A stretch of 38,955 nt of DNA from Caenibius sp. (GTDB taxonomy: Bacteria; Pseudomonadota; Alphaproteobacteria; Sphingomonadales; Sphingomonadaceae). The notes beneath the pieces are model-generated. The model did no database searches and was not told the DNA's origin. It saw nothing but the letters and a program-made list of their open reading frames with translations. Each line of letters starts with the position of its first letter. The stretch's first letter is position 1. Shown here in pieces: positions 17,376 to 25,797 of this stretch. The position numbers were made by a program, and so were the translations under genes. The DNA lies in contig JAURML010000079.1 in NCBI GenBank assembly GCA_030830695.1, forward strand, positions 1 through 38,955. Reading direction: 5' to 3'.

Positions 17376-18389
17376 ATGATCCGCAGCAAGACCGTGTTCG
17401 TCGTCGTCGGCGGTGCCAGCAGCGAACTGCAATTTCCCAGCGATGCCGAATTACTCGCCCGGATCAGCCAGAGTTTCGATTTCAGTCGCATCGGCACGGA
17501 AATGCAGACGCGCGACGGCGTGTTCCTCCTGCAGCAACTCATCAAGCTGGCGCAGCGGTTGAGCAAGGGCGAAGAAGCCTTGCGTCAGGCATCCGAACGC
17601 ATCCGCATTGCCAGCAAGCTGGCCACCTCGATCGAGGCGATCATTGACCAGCATGACAATGACCCACTGGTGGCCGCCTGCGGCAAGCTGGGCATTGCGC
17701 ATTTCATTTGTCAGGCAGAGGCCAAGTCGATCCTGCGCGATGCGCCGCGCGCGCCGGGCGAATTGCCGATTCAGGGCGAAGATACCTGGCTATATCAGCT
17801 CGGATTGCTGGTTACGGCGGGTGTCCCGCGTTCGCGGGTCGAACAATGTCTGGAAAATCTGGCGATCATCAATTTCAACTACGATCGTTCGGTCGAACAT
17901 TTCCTGCCGCATGTTCTGGTGGTCGCTTTCGGGATGAGCCTGCAGGAGGCGCAGCGTCTCAGCATCATTCACCCGTTCGGTACGGTCGGGCGCCTTCCGT
18001 GGCAGGGCGGCGAAAACGCCGATGTCGATTGGGGCACGGAGCAGCCATGGAACATCCAGAACCTGGCCATGCAGATCCGCACTCCGGGCGAAGTGATGCG
18101 CGACCAGCGCGCGCTGACAAACATTCGCGCGCTGGTAACCGGCGCCAAGCGGCTGGTGCTGCTGGGTTTCGGTTATCAGCCGCAGAATGTCGACATGCTG
18201 ATCGACTATTCGCTGTCGCATGACCCCGAAGTGCTGGGAACGCTGATGGGTGTGCCCAGTTCAAGCCATGACTCGGTTTACAAGATGCTGCGCCGCAAGA
18301 CCGGCATCGAGAAGGACGATCTGATCACCCTGACCAATGCCAAATGCAATCACCTCATGCGCGATTTCAGCCTCCTGCTGGAAAGCTGA
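17376..18389 (+). CDS. Solitary SIR2-like domain protein
   Basis: A 337-residue soluble protein with the layout of SIR2-like (sirtuin-fold) proteins. An N-terminal strand and loop VFVVVGGASSELQFPSDAEL (residues 7-26) stands where the nucleotide-binding GAGxS loop is expected. FNYDRSVEHFL follows with Asn168, then IIHPFGTVG with His199 (the usual catalytic Asn and His positions), and a late LVLLGFGYQPQNVDML. No deacetylase zinc Cys pairs are seen, so it is not a canonical sirtuin. Related domains in defence proteins degrade NAD, but that function is only inferred here. ATG 17376 was chosen because the motif starts right after it. It is alone between the S9 peptidase gene and the convergent ftsK. 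Confidence 0.75.
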   Translation: MIRSKTVFVVVGGASSELQFPSDAELLARISQSFDFSRIGTEMQTRDGVFLLQQLIKLAQRLSKGEEALRQASERIRIASKLATSIEAIIDQHDNDPLVAACGKLGIAHFICQAEAKSILRDAPRAPGELPIQGEDTWLYQLGLLVTAGVPRSRVEQCLENLAIINFNYDRSVEHFLPHVLVVAFGMSLQEAQRLSIIHPFGTVGRLPWQGGENADVDWGTEQPWNIQNLAMQIRTPGEVMRDQRALTNIRALVTGAKRLVLLGFGYQPQNVDMLIDYSLSHDPEVLGTLMGVPSSSHDSVYKMLRRKTGIEKDDLITLTNAKCNHLMRDFSLLLES

Positions 18390-18401
18390 CGGCCCCGCCG
18401 G

Positions 18402-20732
18402 TTAGAGCGGATTGCCATCCCGGTCGCGATAGATTTCGCGGCGGCCAACATGATTGGCCGGGCCAACCAGGCCATCGGCTTCCATCCGTTCGACCCATTT
18501 GGCGGCCGTATTATAGCCGACACCCAGCTGACGTTGCAGCCAGCTGGCCGAGGCTTTCTGGCTCTCGAACACGATCTGGCAGGCCTGGCGATATTTGCGC
18601 TCGTTCGGATCGTCGCTGGCGGTCAGTTCGTCATCGAAGCTGAAACCGCCGTCCTCAGGCTCTTCCGTGACCGAATCGACATATTCCGGGCTGCCCTGCG
18701 CGCGCCAGTGATCGGCTACCCGTTCCACCTCTTCATCGGCCACGAAGGGGCCATGCACGCGGGTCAGCGCGCCGGTATTGGGCTTGTAGAGCATGTCGCC
18801 CTTGCCCAGCAGCTGTTCCGCCCCCTGTTCGCCCAGGATCGTGCGGCTGTCGATCCGGCTGGTCACCTTGAAGCCGATCCGGGTCGGCAGATTGGCCTTG
18901 ATCACACCGGTAATGACATCGACTGACGGGCGCTGGGTGGCCATGATGAGGTGAATGCCCGCCGCCCGGCTCTTTTGCGAAAGTCGCTGGATCAGAACTT
19001 CCACTTCCTTGCCAACGGTGACCATCAGGTCGGCCAGTTCGTCCACGATCAGCACGATCTGCGGCAGCACTTCGTAATCGAGCTGCTCTTCCTCGAACAA
19101 TTCCTCGCCCGTGTCAGGATCGAATCCGATCTGCACCCGGCGGCCCAGCGGCTTGCCCTTGGCGGCGGCCGACCGGACCCGTTCGTTGAAGCCGGACAGG
19201 TTACGCGCGCCCACGCTCGACATCATGCGATAGCGCCGCTCCATCTCCTCGACCGCCCATTTGAGCGCCCGGACCGCCTTGGCCGGTTCGGTGACCACGG
19301 GGGAGAGCAGGTGCGGGATATCGTCATAGCTCTTGAGTTCGAGAATCTTGGGGTCAATCAGGATCAGGCGGCAATCGCGCGGGGACAGCCGATAGAGCAG
19401 TGACAGCAGAATGCAGTTCAGCCCCACCGACTTGCCCGAGCCGGTGGTGCCCGCGACCAGCAGGTGAGGCATCGCCGCCAGATCGGCGACGATCGGTTCG
19501 CCCGCGATATCCTTGCCCAGGATGATCGGCAACATGCCCTTGTGATGAGCGAAGGCCTCGCAGGCGACGAGTTCCTTGAGCGAAACCGTCTGCCGGTCGG
19601 CGTTGGGCAGCTCGATCCCCATCACGGTCTTGCCGGGGATCGAGGCGACGCGCGCGGAGATCGCGCTCATGTTGCGGGCGATGTCTTCGGCCAGGCCAAT
19701 CACCCTGCTGGCCTTGATGCCCGGCGCTGGTTCGAGTTCGTACATGGTGACCACCGGCCCGGTGCGCACTGCCGTGATTTCGCCCTTCACGTTGAAATCG
19801 TCGAGCACGTTTTCCAGCAGCCGCGCATTGCGTTCAAGCCCGAGTTTGTCGAGCTTGGGCGCATGGGCTGGCGGGGGATCGTCCAGCAGGTCGATCTCCG
19901 GCAATTTGTAATTGTCGAACAGGTCTGTCTGGCGGGCCTTGCTGCTGAGCTTGGCCGGCATTGGCGGCTGGCTGGGGTCCGTGATTTCGGGCGGTCGGCG
20001 CGATTCCGCCCCGGCCAGAGGCGCGACGCGCGCCTCTCGCTGCGGCTTGGGCTTCTTTGGCACGAACGGAATACCGCCGTCGTCGACTCCGACTGGCCGT
20101 CGTTTCAGCATGACGGGCAAAGTCAGCAATTGCGCCCAGTCGAAGGCGAACACTTTCCCCGCCAGGCCAAGTCCGGCGACCAGCGCGACCAAGGCAAGGG
20201 CGAGTATGGTCCAGCCCTGCGCGGCAGGCGGCAACAGACCGGCGATGGCGTGAATCGCCTTTGCGCCCAGCAGGCCGGTGATGCCGCCCATTGATGCGGG
20301 CAATGATCCGCCGGGGCCGGTAAAACCCAGCGCGAGCACCGTTGCCATCAAGGCCATCGCGAACAGCAGTACCCCCACGGCGCGCCACCAGCGCAGGCCA
20401 TGCGGGGTTTCTTCTTCGTCCGCGTCACGCCAGAGCTTGCGTGAAAAAGCGTAAAGCAGCGGCAGCAGCAGCACAGCGACCGGACCGAACAGAAAAAGTG
20501 AACGTTCGGCCACCCACGCGCCGCCCAGGCCCATCCAGTTCGCCACTTGCGTGCCAGCGGCGGTGGAAGGTGACGGATCGGTCTGGTGATAGCTGGCCAG
20601 CGCCAAGCCAAGGAACAGCATGGCGGCAAACAGGAGCGCAGCGCCGCCCAGTTGCAGGGCACGGCGCAGCGAGCGGCGGAATGCCGCGCGCCAGTCCGCC
20701 TTTGGCGCCTTGCCCATCGCGCGTGTGGCCAT
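18402..20732 (-). CDS. ftsK: DNA translocase FtsK
   Basis: It couples chromosome segregation, XerCD dimer resolution and division at the septum. The roughly 776-residue protein has four or so membrane segments in the first ~200 residues, a short Pro-rich linker, the RecA-like motor with Walker A GTTGSGKS (428-435), RLILIDPKILELKSYDDIPHLL nearby, Walker B IVLIVDELADLMVT and ATQRPSVDVITG, and a C-terminal gamma winged helix (SWLQRQLGVGYNTAAKWVE) that reads KOPS sites. Three ATG codons run in tandem at 20738, 20735 and 20732. AGGGGA abuts the first, so the third, at 6-base spacing, is the best start. It converges on the SIR2-like gene with 12 bp between stops. Confidence 0.96.
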   Translation of the reverse strand: MATRAMGKAPKADWRAAFRRSLRRALQLGGAALLFAAMLFLGLALASYHQTDPSPSTAAGTQVANWMGLGGAWVAERSLFLFGPVAVLLLPLLYAFSRKLWRDADEEETPHGLRWWRAVGVLLFAMALMATVLALGFTGPGGSLPASMGGITGLLGAKAIHAIAGLLPPAAQGWTILALALVALVAGLGLAGKVFAFDWAQLLTLPVMLKRRPVGVDDGGIPFVPKKPKPQREARVAPLAGAESRRPPEITDPSQPPMPAKLSSKARQTDLFDNYKLPEIDLLDDPPPAHAPKLDKLGLERNARLLENVLDDFNVKGEITAVRTGPVVTMYELEPAPGIKASRVIGLAEDIARNMSAISARVASIPGKTVMGIELPNADRQTVSLKELVACEAFAHHKGMLPIILGKDIAGEPIVADLAAMPHLLVAGTTGSGKSVGLNCILLSLLYRLSPRDCRLILIDPKILELKSYDDIPHLLSPVVTEPAKAVRALKWAVEEMERRYRMMSSVGARNLSGFNERVRSAAAKGKPLGRRVQIGFDPDTGEELFEEEQLDYEVLPQIVLIVDELADLMVTVGKEVEVLIQRLSQKSRAAGIHLIMATQRPSVDVITGVIKANLPTRIGFKVTSRIDSRTILGEQGAEQLLGKGDMLYKPNTGALTRVHGPFVADEEVERVADHWRAQGSPEYVDSVTEEPEDGGFSFDDELTASDDPNERKYRQACQIVFESQKASASWLQRQLGVGYNTAAKWVERMEADGLVGPANHVGRREIYRDRDGNPL

Positions 20733-20813
20733 CATCATTCCCCTGTGGCGATCCGGGGTAGAATCGCAGAGGCGGGAGTCCGCGTCAAGGAAGGGTGCGA
20801 CCGGCGTGAAAAC

Positions 20814-21350
20814 TCAGCTCAGGCCGTCGATGGCGGCCCAGCGGTTCCACTTAAGGCGCCTTGCATTGCGCGGGTTCATGCCACCAAGCGCGATGACCGG
20901 CGCAGCGGCGCGGCATGCCATCAGGCGGAAGCGCAAGGGGCCCAGCGTGCGCCCCCCGGGGTGGGAGCGGGTCGGGAACACCGCAGAAAGCATGATCGCA
21001 TCCGCCCCCACGCGGTTGGCCTGTGCGATTTCGCGCAGCGAGTGCGCAGTGGCGATCGTCACCATCCGGTTCCTCCGAAGGCCGAGCGCAAGCGGCGCGC
21101 CATAGACGCCGTCCGCGCCCATCCTTCGGGCGGTCGCCCTGTCGGCGGAAACGATCGCGACATGGCCCTTCTGGCGGCAAATCCGCTGCAATCCGGCAAA
21201 GCGTTTTGCCCTTTCGTGCGGGGAAAGATGGTAATCACGGAAGACGAATCCCGCCGGCACCCTCAAAGAGCGCAGCGCCGGTTCAATCACATGCTGATTG
21301 CGCTGGTCGGAGACTAGCCACAATTGCGGGAGGGTCTGGCGCTGGCGCAT
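20814..21350 (-). CDS. ThiE/TenI-like thiamine-phosphate-synthase family protein
   Basis: A 178-residue TIM-barrel protein with ThiE-family landmarks in order: LWLVSDQRN at the N-terminus, ADGVYGAP, ATAHSLREIAQANRVGADAI, SAVFPTRSHPGG and the phosphate-binding PVIALGGMN. It is shorter than ThiE (about 210 residues), and the usual GPxFxT and H-x-GQ elements are altered, so true thiamine-phosphate synthase activity is doubtful. No other thiamine gene is nearby. I chose ATG 21350 because the open frame further upstream runs into yggS. No Shine-Dalgarno is visible. The start is 22 bp from that of the divergent yggS. Confidence 0.72.
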   Translation of the reverse strand: MRQRQTLPQLWLVSDQRNQHVIEPALRSLRVPAGFVFRDYHLSPHERAKRFAGLQRICRQKGHVAIVSADRATARRMGADGVYGAPLALGLRRNRMVTIATAHSLREIAQANRVGADAIMLSAVFPTRSHPGGRTLGPLRFRLMACRAAAPVIALGGMNPRNARRLKWNRWAAIDGLS

Positions 21351-21355
21351 GGCAT

Positions 21356-21365
21356 CGCTATAGCG
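21356..21365. promoter_or_regulatory. Palindrome at the centre of the divergent thiE-like/yggS start region
   Basis: The perfect 10-bp palindrome CGCTATAGCG lies in the 22-bp gap between two start codons. It presents TATAGC on both strands, 8 bases before each start codon. If these are -10 elements, both mRNAs would begin at or next to their start codons, which agrees with the lack of Shine-Dalgarno sequences. No convincing -35 element is seen on either side, so this remains speculative. Confidence 0.3.
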
Positions 21366-21372
21366 GCGCGCG

Positions 21373-22038
21373 ATGGAAAGTGCAGTCACTCCGCTCGAAC
21401 AGATCCGCCAGCGCATCGCACAGGCGGCGAAGATTGCCGGGCGCAAGGAATCGGGCATCACCCTGATCGCCGTCAGCAAGACGCATCCGGCAGAGCGCAT
21501 TCAGCCGCTGATTGATGCCGGACAGCGTGTCTTCGGCGAAAACCGTGTGCAGGAAGCGGCGGCCAAGTGGCCCGCCCTGCGCGACGCCTGTCCCGATATT
21601 GCGCTGCATCTGGTCGGCCAGCTTCAGTCCAACAAGGCCGATGATGCGGTGCGGCTGTTCGACAGCATCCAGTCGCTTGACCGGGCCTCGCTCGTCACTG
21701 CGCTCGCCAGGGCGATGGACCGGGCGGGGCGGCAGGTGGAATGCTTCGTCCAGGTCAATATCGGGGCGGAACCGCAGAAGGGCGGTTGCGCGATCGCGGA
21801 ACTGCCGCAGTTGTTGGCAGAAGCGCGCGGCGCAGGCATTCCCCTTGCCGGGCTGATGTGCGTACCGCCGCTGGATATCGAACCTGCCCCCTTCTTCGCC
21901 CTGCTTGACAAACTGGCTGCAGATCACGGCCTGGCTGGTCGTTCGATGGGGATGAGCAACGATTTCGAGACCGCGATCATGCTGGGGGCAACGCATGTGC
22001 GTATCGGCAGCGCGCTGTTCGGGCAACGCGCCGGCTGA
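21373..22038 (+). CDS. YggS/PLPBP family pyridoxal-phosphate homeostasis protein
   Basis: It binds pyridoxal 5'-phosphate and buffers the cellular pool, and it has no known catalytic activity. The 221-residue protein has the alanine-racemase-like barrel. The PLP lysine is Lys36 in LIAVSKTHP, the same position as in E. coli YggS. FGENRVQEA, HLVGQLQSNK, CFVQVNIG, GLMCVPP and SMGMSNDFETAI follow in the expected order. The last of these holds the Ser that contacts the phosphate. In E. coli-like genomes it neighbours proC or yggT, but neither is here. It ends 3 bp from the stop of the convergent glnD. Confidence 0.94.
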   Translation: MESAVTPLEQIRQRIAQAAKIAGRKESGITLIAVSKTHPAERIQPLIDAGQRVFGENRVQEAAAKWPALRDACPDIALHLVGQLQSNKADDAVRLFDSIQSLDRASLVTALARAMDRAGRQVECFVQVNIGAEPQKGGCAIAELPQLLAEARGAGIPLAGLMCVPPLDIEPAPFFALLDKLAADHGLAGRSMGMSNDFETAIMLGATHVRIGSALFGQRAG

Positions 22039-22041
22039 TAT

Positions 22042-24822
22042 TCAGATCGTGAATTCGCGCACTTCGCCGGGCTGCTGGCTGGCAACGTCTTCGGCCGCAT
22101 TGGCTGCCGCGAGCAGCCGCCGTTCGATGCTCTTCATCCGTTCAGGCTGGGAAATCTTGTGACCCAGCAGGTCCGTCACATAAAATGTGTCGGCCGCACG
22201 TTCGCCATAAGTGGCGATGTGGGCTGACTGGATCATCAGATTTTCCTCGAACAGGGCGCGGCTCAACCGGTTCAGCAGGGCCGGGCGATCGCGCGCGTTG
22301 ACCTCGATCACTGTGTAATGGCCGGACGCCTTGTTATCGAATTCGACGCGCGGGCGCACATGGAACGCATCCGCCCGCATGCGCGGCAGCGGGCGCTTGG
22401 CCAATTGTGGCACAAGTTCGACACGATTTGCCAGCGCATCGATGATCGACTGCTTGAGTCGCGTCAGCTGGGCATCTTCCATGAAGGGGCGGCCAAGCGG
22501 ATCCTGCACCAGGAAATTGTCCACCGCCTTGCCGTTGCGGGCGGTATGAATGCGCGCATCAATGATATTGCCACCGGCCAGATGAATGCCCCCGGCGATG
22601 CGGAAAAAGAGGCCGGGATGGTCGTTGGCGATGATCGTGACCAGCGTGGCCCCGCGCGCAGCGTAATATTCGCAATGGATCGAGAGGGGATCGGAAAGCT
22701 CCTGCGCCGCCTGAAACTGGACAAGGTTGAGCGCGATGACATCCTCAGCCTCGGCAATCCAGTACGCGTCGTTAAGCATCGATCCGATGCTGCCCGTAAG
22801 CGCGGATTTCTCGCCCAACAGCGCGGCGACCGCCGCCTTTTTGCCGGCGATGCGCTGTTCGCGGCCTTGCCCCTTGTGGCCCAGGCGCAGCCGTTCCTCG
22901 GCCCGGTCATAGAGATCGCCGATCAGCTGACCCTTCCAGCTGTTCCAGATGCCGGGGCCGACCGCGCGGATATCGACCACGGTCAGGATCGTGAGCTGAC
23001 GCAGGCGTTCCAGCCCCTGCACGGTGCCCACGAAATCCTCGATCGTCTTGGGATCGGAGAGGTCGCGCTTGAAGGCCGTCGCGCTCATCAGCAAGTGATG
23101 GCGCACCAGCCAGCTGACCAGTTCGCTCTCGCTCTCGCTCAGCCCCAGTCTGGGGCAGACCCGCAGCGCCAGTTCCGCGCCCAGCACGGAATGATCGCCG
23201 CCGCGCCCCTTGGCGATGTCGTGCATCAGCACCGCGACATAGGACACCCGGCGCGAGGCGACTTCGTGAATGAGGCGGCTCGATCGTGGATGCGCTTCTT
23301 TCTCGTCGCCCTTTTCAATGCGCGAGAGCAGCCCGATGGCGCGTATCGTGTGTTCGTCCACCGTATAGTGATGGTACATATCGAACTGCATCTGTGCGTT
23401 AACGCGGCCGAAGTCGGGCACAAAGCGGCCGAACACCCCCGCTTCGTTCATCCAGCGCAGTACTTTTTCGGGATCGTTCTGGCCGGTCAGCACCTTGAGG
23501 AACAATTCGTTCGCGCGCTTGTCACGCCGGATCGTTCCGTTGATCTTGCCCGCGTCGCGCGTGGCCATGCGCATGGTGGAGGCGTGAATGTCGAGTCCTT
23601 CCTCCTCGGCCAGTGCGAAGAGTTCAAGCAGACGTACCGGATCCCTGGCGAAGTAGTCGTCCGACGGGGCCTTGATCTTGCCGCCGAACACGGTGAAACC
23701 GCGCACCATCCGTTGCTTTGGCCGGAAACCGGCCAGCAGTCCGCGAGGTTTCTTGCTGGCGAACTGCTCATTGAGCTGATCGAGGAAAACGGCGGTGAGA
23801 TTGCCGACGCGCTTGGCCTGCAGGAAGAAGAACTGCATGAACCGTTCGACCGCGCTCTTGCCCGGACGGTCAGTGAAATTCATGCGCGCGGCCACTTCGC
23901 GCTGCAGGTCGAAGGTCAGCCGGTCTTCCTCGCGCCCGGTGATCGTATGCAGATGGCAGCGTACCGCCCAGAAGTAGTTTTCAGCCTGACGAAAGGCGCG
24001 AAATTCATTGGCGCTGAGCAGGCCGACATCGACCAGTTCGGCAGGGGTGCGCACCTTGTAGATATATTTGCCGATCCAGTAGAGCGTGTGCAGATCGCGC
24101 AGTCCGCCCTTGCCTTCCTTGACATTGGGTTCGACGACATAGCGGCTATCGCCCAGCCGTTTGTGGCGTGCGTCACGCTCTTCCAGCTTTTCGGTCAGGA
24201 ACTGCTGTTCGGTGCCCGCCACGACTTCAGCGAAGAAGCGGCGGTCCGCCTCTTCGAACAGATCCTGATCCCCCCAGACATAACGCCCTTCAAGCATGGC
24301 GGTGCGAATGGTGAGGTCGGCCTTGGCCATCTTGACCATCTCATTGAGCGAGCGGCTCGAATGGCCGACGGTAAGTTGCAGATCCCACAGGAAATAGAGG
24401 ATCGCCTCGATCACCTGTTCGCACCAGGCGGTCTGCTTGCCGGGCGTCAGAAAGGCGATGTCGACGTCCGAATGCGGCGCCATTTCGCCCCGGCCATAGC
24501 CGCCGACTGCCATGATCGCGATCCGCTCGCCCGTGGAGCGGTTGCCCGACGGATAGAGATCGCTCGTAACATGATCGTGAATGGTGCGGATGAGCTGATC
24601 GGTAAGAAAGGCCTGCGCCTTGGCACAGGCGTGCCCCGCTGCGGGATGTTCGGCAAGTCGGCGGGCGATTTCTGCGCGGCCCCCGGCCAGCGCCTGTTTC
24701 AATGCGGCCAGCACGCGCGGGCGCGCCTTGCTGCCATCTTCGCTGACGGCAGCGGCGATTTCTTCCGCCAGCTTGCGCCGGTCAATCACGGCGCGTTGGT
24801 CCGGTATGCGCAGCGCGCTCAT
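22042..24822 (-). CDS. glnD: Bifunctional [protein-PII] uridylyltransferase / uridylyl-removing enzyme
   Basis: The glutamine sensor that uridylylates PII when nitrogen is short and removes UMP when it is plentiful. The 926-residue protein shows the nucleotidyltransferase site GGYGRGEMAPHSDVDIAF (107-124), a helical linker, the HD hydrolase site VLMHDIAKGRGGDHS (His534, Asp535), and two C-terminal ACT domains: LVTIIANDHPGLFFRIAGGI and YTVIEVNARDRPALLNRLSR. All four modules are intact. ATG 24822 is preceded by AGAGAGG. It diverges from lgt across 120 bp. The very long open frames on the opposite strand here are coding shadows of the GC-rich sequence. Confidence 0.97.
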   Translation of the reverse strand: MSALRIPDQRAVIDRRKLAEEIAAAVSEDGSKARPRVLAALKQALAGGRAEIARRLAEHPAAGHACAKAQAFLTDQLIRTIHDHVTSDLYPSGNRSTGERIAIMAVGGYGRGEMAPHSDVDIAFLTPGKQTAWCEQVIEAILYFLWDLQLTVGHSSRSLNEMVKMAKADLTIRTAMLEGRYVWGDQDLFEEADRRFFAEVVAGTEQQFLTEKLEERDARHKRLGDSRYVVEPNVKEGKGGLRDLHTLYWIGKYIYKVRTPAELVDVGLLSANEFRAFRQAENYFWAVRCHLHTITGREEDRLTFDLQREVAARMNFTDRPGKSAVERFMQFFFLQAKRVGNLTAVFLDQLNEQFASKKPRGLLAGFRPKQRMVRGFTVFGGKIKAPSDDYFARDPVRLLELFALAEEEGLDIHASTMRMATRDAGKINGTIRRDKRANELFLKVLTGQNDPEKVLRWMNEAGVFGRFVPDFGRVNAQMQFDMYHHYTVDEHTIRAIGLLSRIEKGDEKEAHPRSSRLIHEVASRRVSYVAVLMHDIAKGRGGDHSVLGAELALRVCPRLGLSESESELVSWLVRHHLLMSATAFKRDLSDPKTIEDFVGTVQGLERLRQLTILTVVDIRAVGPGIWNSWKGQLIGDLYDRAEERLRLGHKGQGREQRIAGKKAAVAALLGEKSALTGSIGSMLNDAYWIAEAEDVIALNLVQFQAAQELSDPLSIHCEYYAARGATLVTIIANDHPGLFFRIAGGIHLAGGNIIDARIHTARNGKAVDNFLVQDPLGRPFMEDAQLTRLKQSIIDALANRVELVPQLAKRPLPRMRADAFHVRPRVEFDNKASGHYTVIEVNARDRPALLNRLSRALFEENLMIQSAHIATYGERAADTFYVTDLLGHKISQPERMKSIERRLLAAANAAEDVASQQPGEVREFTI

Positions 24823-24917
24823 GCCGGAAACCTCTCTTCGGGCGCCGAACTTCGCAATGGGCTGTTGCCGGGGATAGGCATTCTCCGATCCTGCGGCTAT
24901 GGCTCGTGCCGCTTGGT

Positions 24918-24923
24918 CATAAT
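24918..24923 (+). promoter_or_regulatory. Candidate -10 element for lgt
   Basis: CATAAT matches the -10 consensus at 5 of 6 positions and lies 19 bases before the lgt TTG start, followed by an AGGGG ribosome binding site at 24930-24934. No good -35 hexamer is found at the standard distance. Confidence 0.28.
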
Positions 24924-24942
24924 GCTCTAAGGGGTTCTCAAC

Positions 24943-25797
24943 TTGCTGTCACTATTGGCTGGCGCCTCTGCCCCCCTGATTTGGGAAGACCTGGGCCTGA
25001 GGCCGGGGATTGATCTGGGTTTCTTCACCCTGCGGTTCTATTCGCTGGCCTATATGGGCGGCATCCTGCTGGCCTACTGGCATCTGAGCAGGATGGTAAA
25101 GGCGCCCGGCGCCCCGCTGGCCCAGCGCCATGTCGATGACCTTTTCTTCTATTGCACGCTGGGTATCATCATTGGCGGGCGGCTGGGCTATGCCACTTTC
25201 TACCAGCCGTCGCTGTGGGCCGATCCGGCTGCGCTGGCCAGCCTGTGGCACGGCGGGATGAGTTTTCACGGCGGCCTGCTGGGGGTTGCGCTGGCCATGG
25301 GCTGGGTGGCCTGGCGCGGTCAGCTCAACCTTGTCAGGGTGAGCGATTATGTCGCCGTCAATGTCGGTTTCGGCATGCTGTTCGGGCGGATTGCCAATTT
25401 CATCAATGGCGAGCTGTGGGGCCGGGTCAGCGATGTACCCTGGGCGATGGTCTTTCCCGGCGCCGGCCCCCTGCCGCGCCATCCTTCACAATTATACGAA
25501 GCCTCACTGGAAGGCGCGCTGATGATCGCCATCATGCTGCCGCTGTTCTGGAAAACCCGCGCGCGCTGGCGTCCGGGCCTTCTGGTCGGTATTTTCCTGA
25601 CCGGCATCGCGCTTGCGCGCTTCACGGTCGAATTCTTCCGCGAACCCGATGCCCAGCTGGCGGGGTTTGCCATGCGGACCGGGCTTTCGATGGGCCAGTG
25701 GCTGACGCTGCCGCTGCTCATGCTGGGGATGGGGCTGGCCATCCGCGCGTTTATGCGCCCTGCGCTCGGCTCTGCGGAGCGTGACGAGGCGGCATGA
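24943..25797 (+). CDS. lgt: Prolipoprotein diacylglyceryl transferase
   Basis: An inner-membrane enzyme that adds diacylglycerol from phosphatidylglycerol to the lipobox cysteine, the first step of lipoprotein maturation. The 284-residue protein has about seven membrane segments and the Lgt signature residues: His109 in FHGGLLG, Arg149 and Asn152 in GRIANFINGELWGR, PSQLYEASLEG, and a late RFTVEFFREPD. The start appears to be TTG 24943 (MLSLLAGASAP), with AGGGG about 9 bases upstream. No nearer ATG keeps the N-terminal segment. It overlaps the next gene by ATGA. With lolA, this makes two lipoprotein-pathway genes in the window. Confidence 0.95.
   Translation: MLSLLAGASAPLIWEDLGLRPGIDLGFFTLRFYSLAYMGGILLAYWHLSRMVKAPGAPLAQRHVDDLFFYCTLGIIIGGRLGYATFYQPSLWADPAALASLWHGGMSFHGGLLGVALAMGWVAWRGQLNLVRVSDYVAVNVGFGMLFGRIANFINGELWGRVSDVPWAMVFPGAGPLPRHPSQLYEASLEGALMIAIMLPLFWKTRARWRPGLLVGIFLTGIALARFTVEFFREPDAQLAGFAMRTGLSMGQWLTLPLLMLGMGLAIRAFMRPALGSAERDEAA

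Noticed and set aside
22318-24930. An 870-residue open frame on the plus strand opposite glnD
   Set aside because: It is an antisense shadow of GC-rich coding sequence. It shows no domain pattern, while the minus strand encodes complete GlnD.
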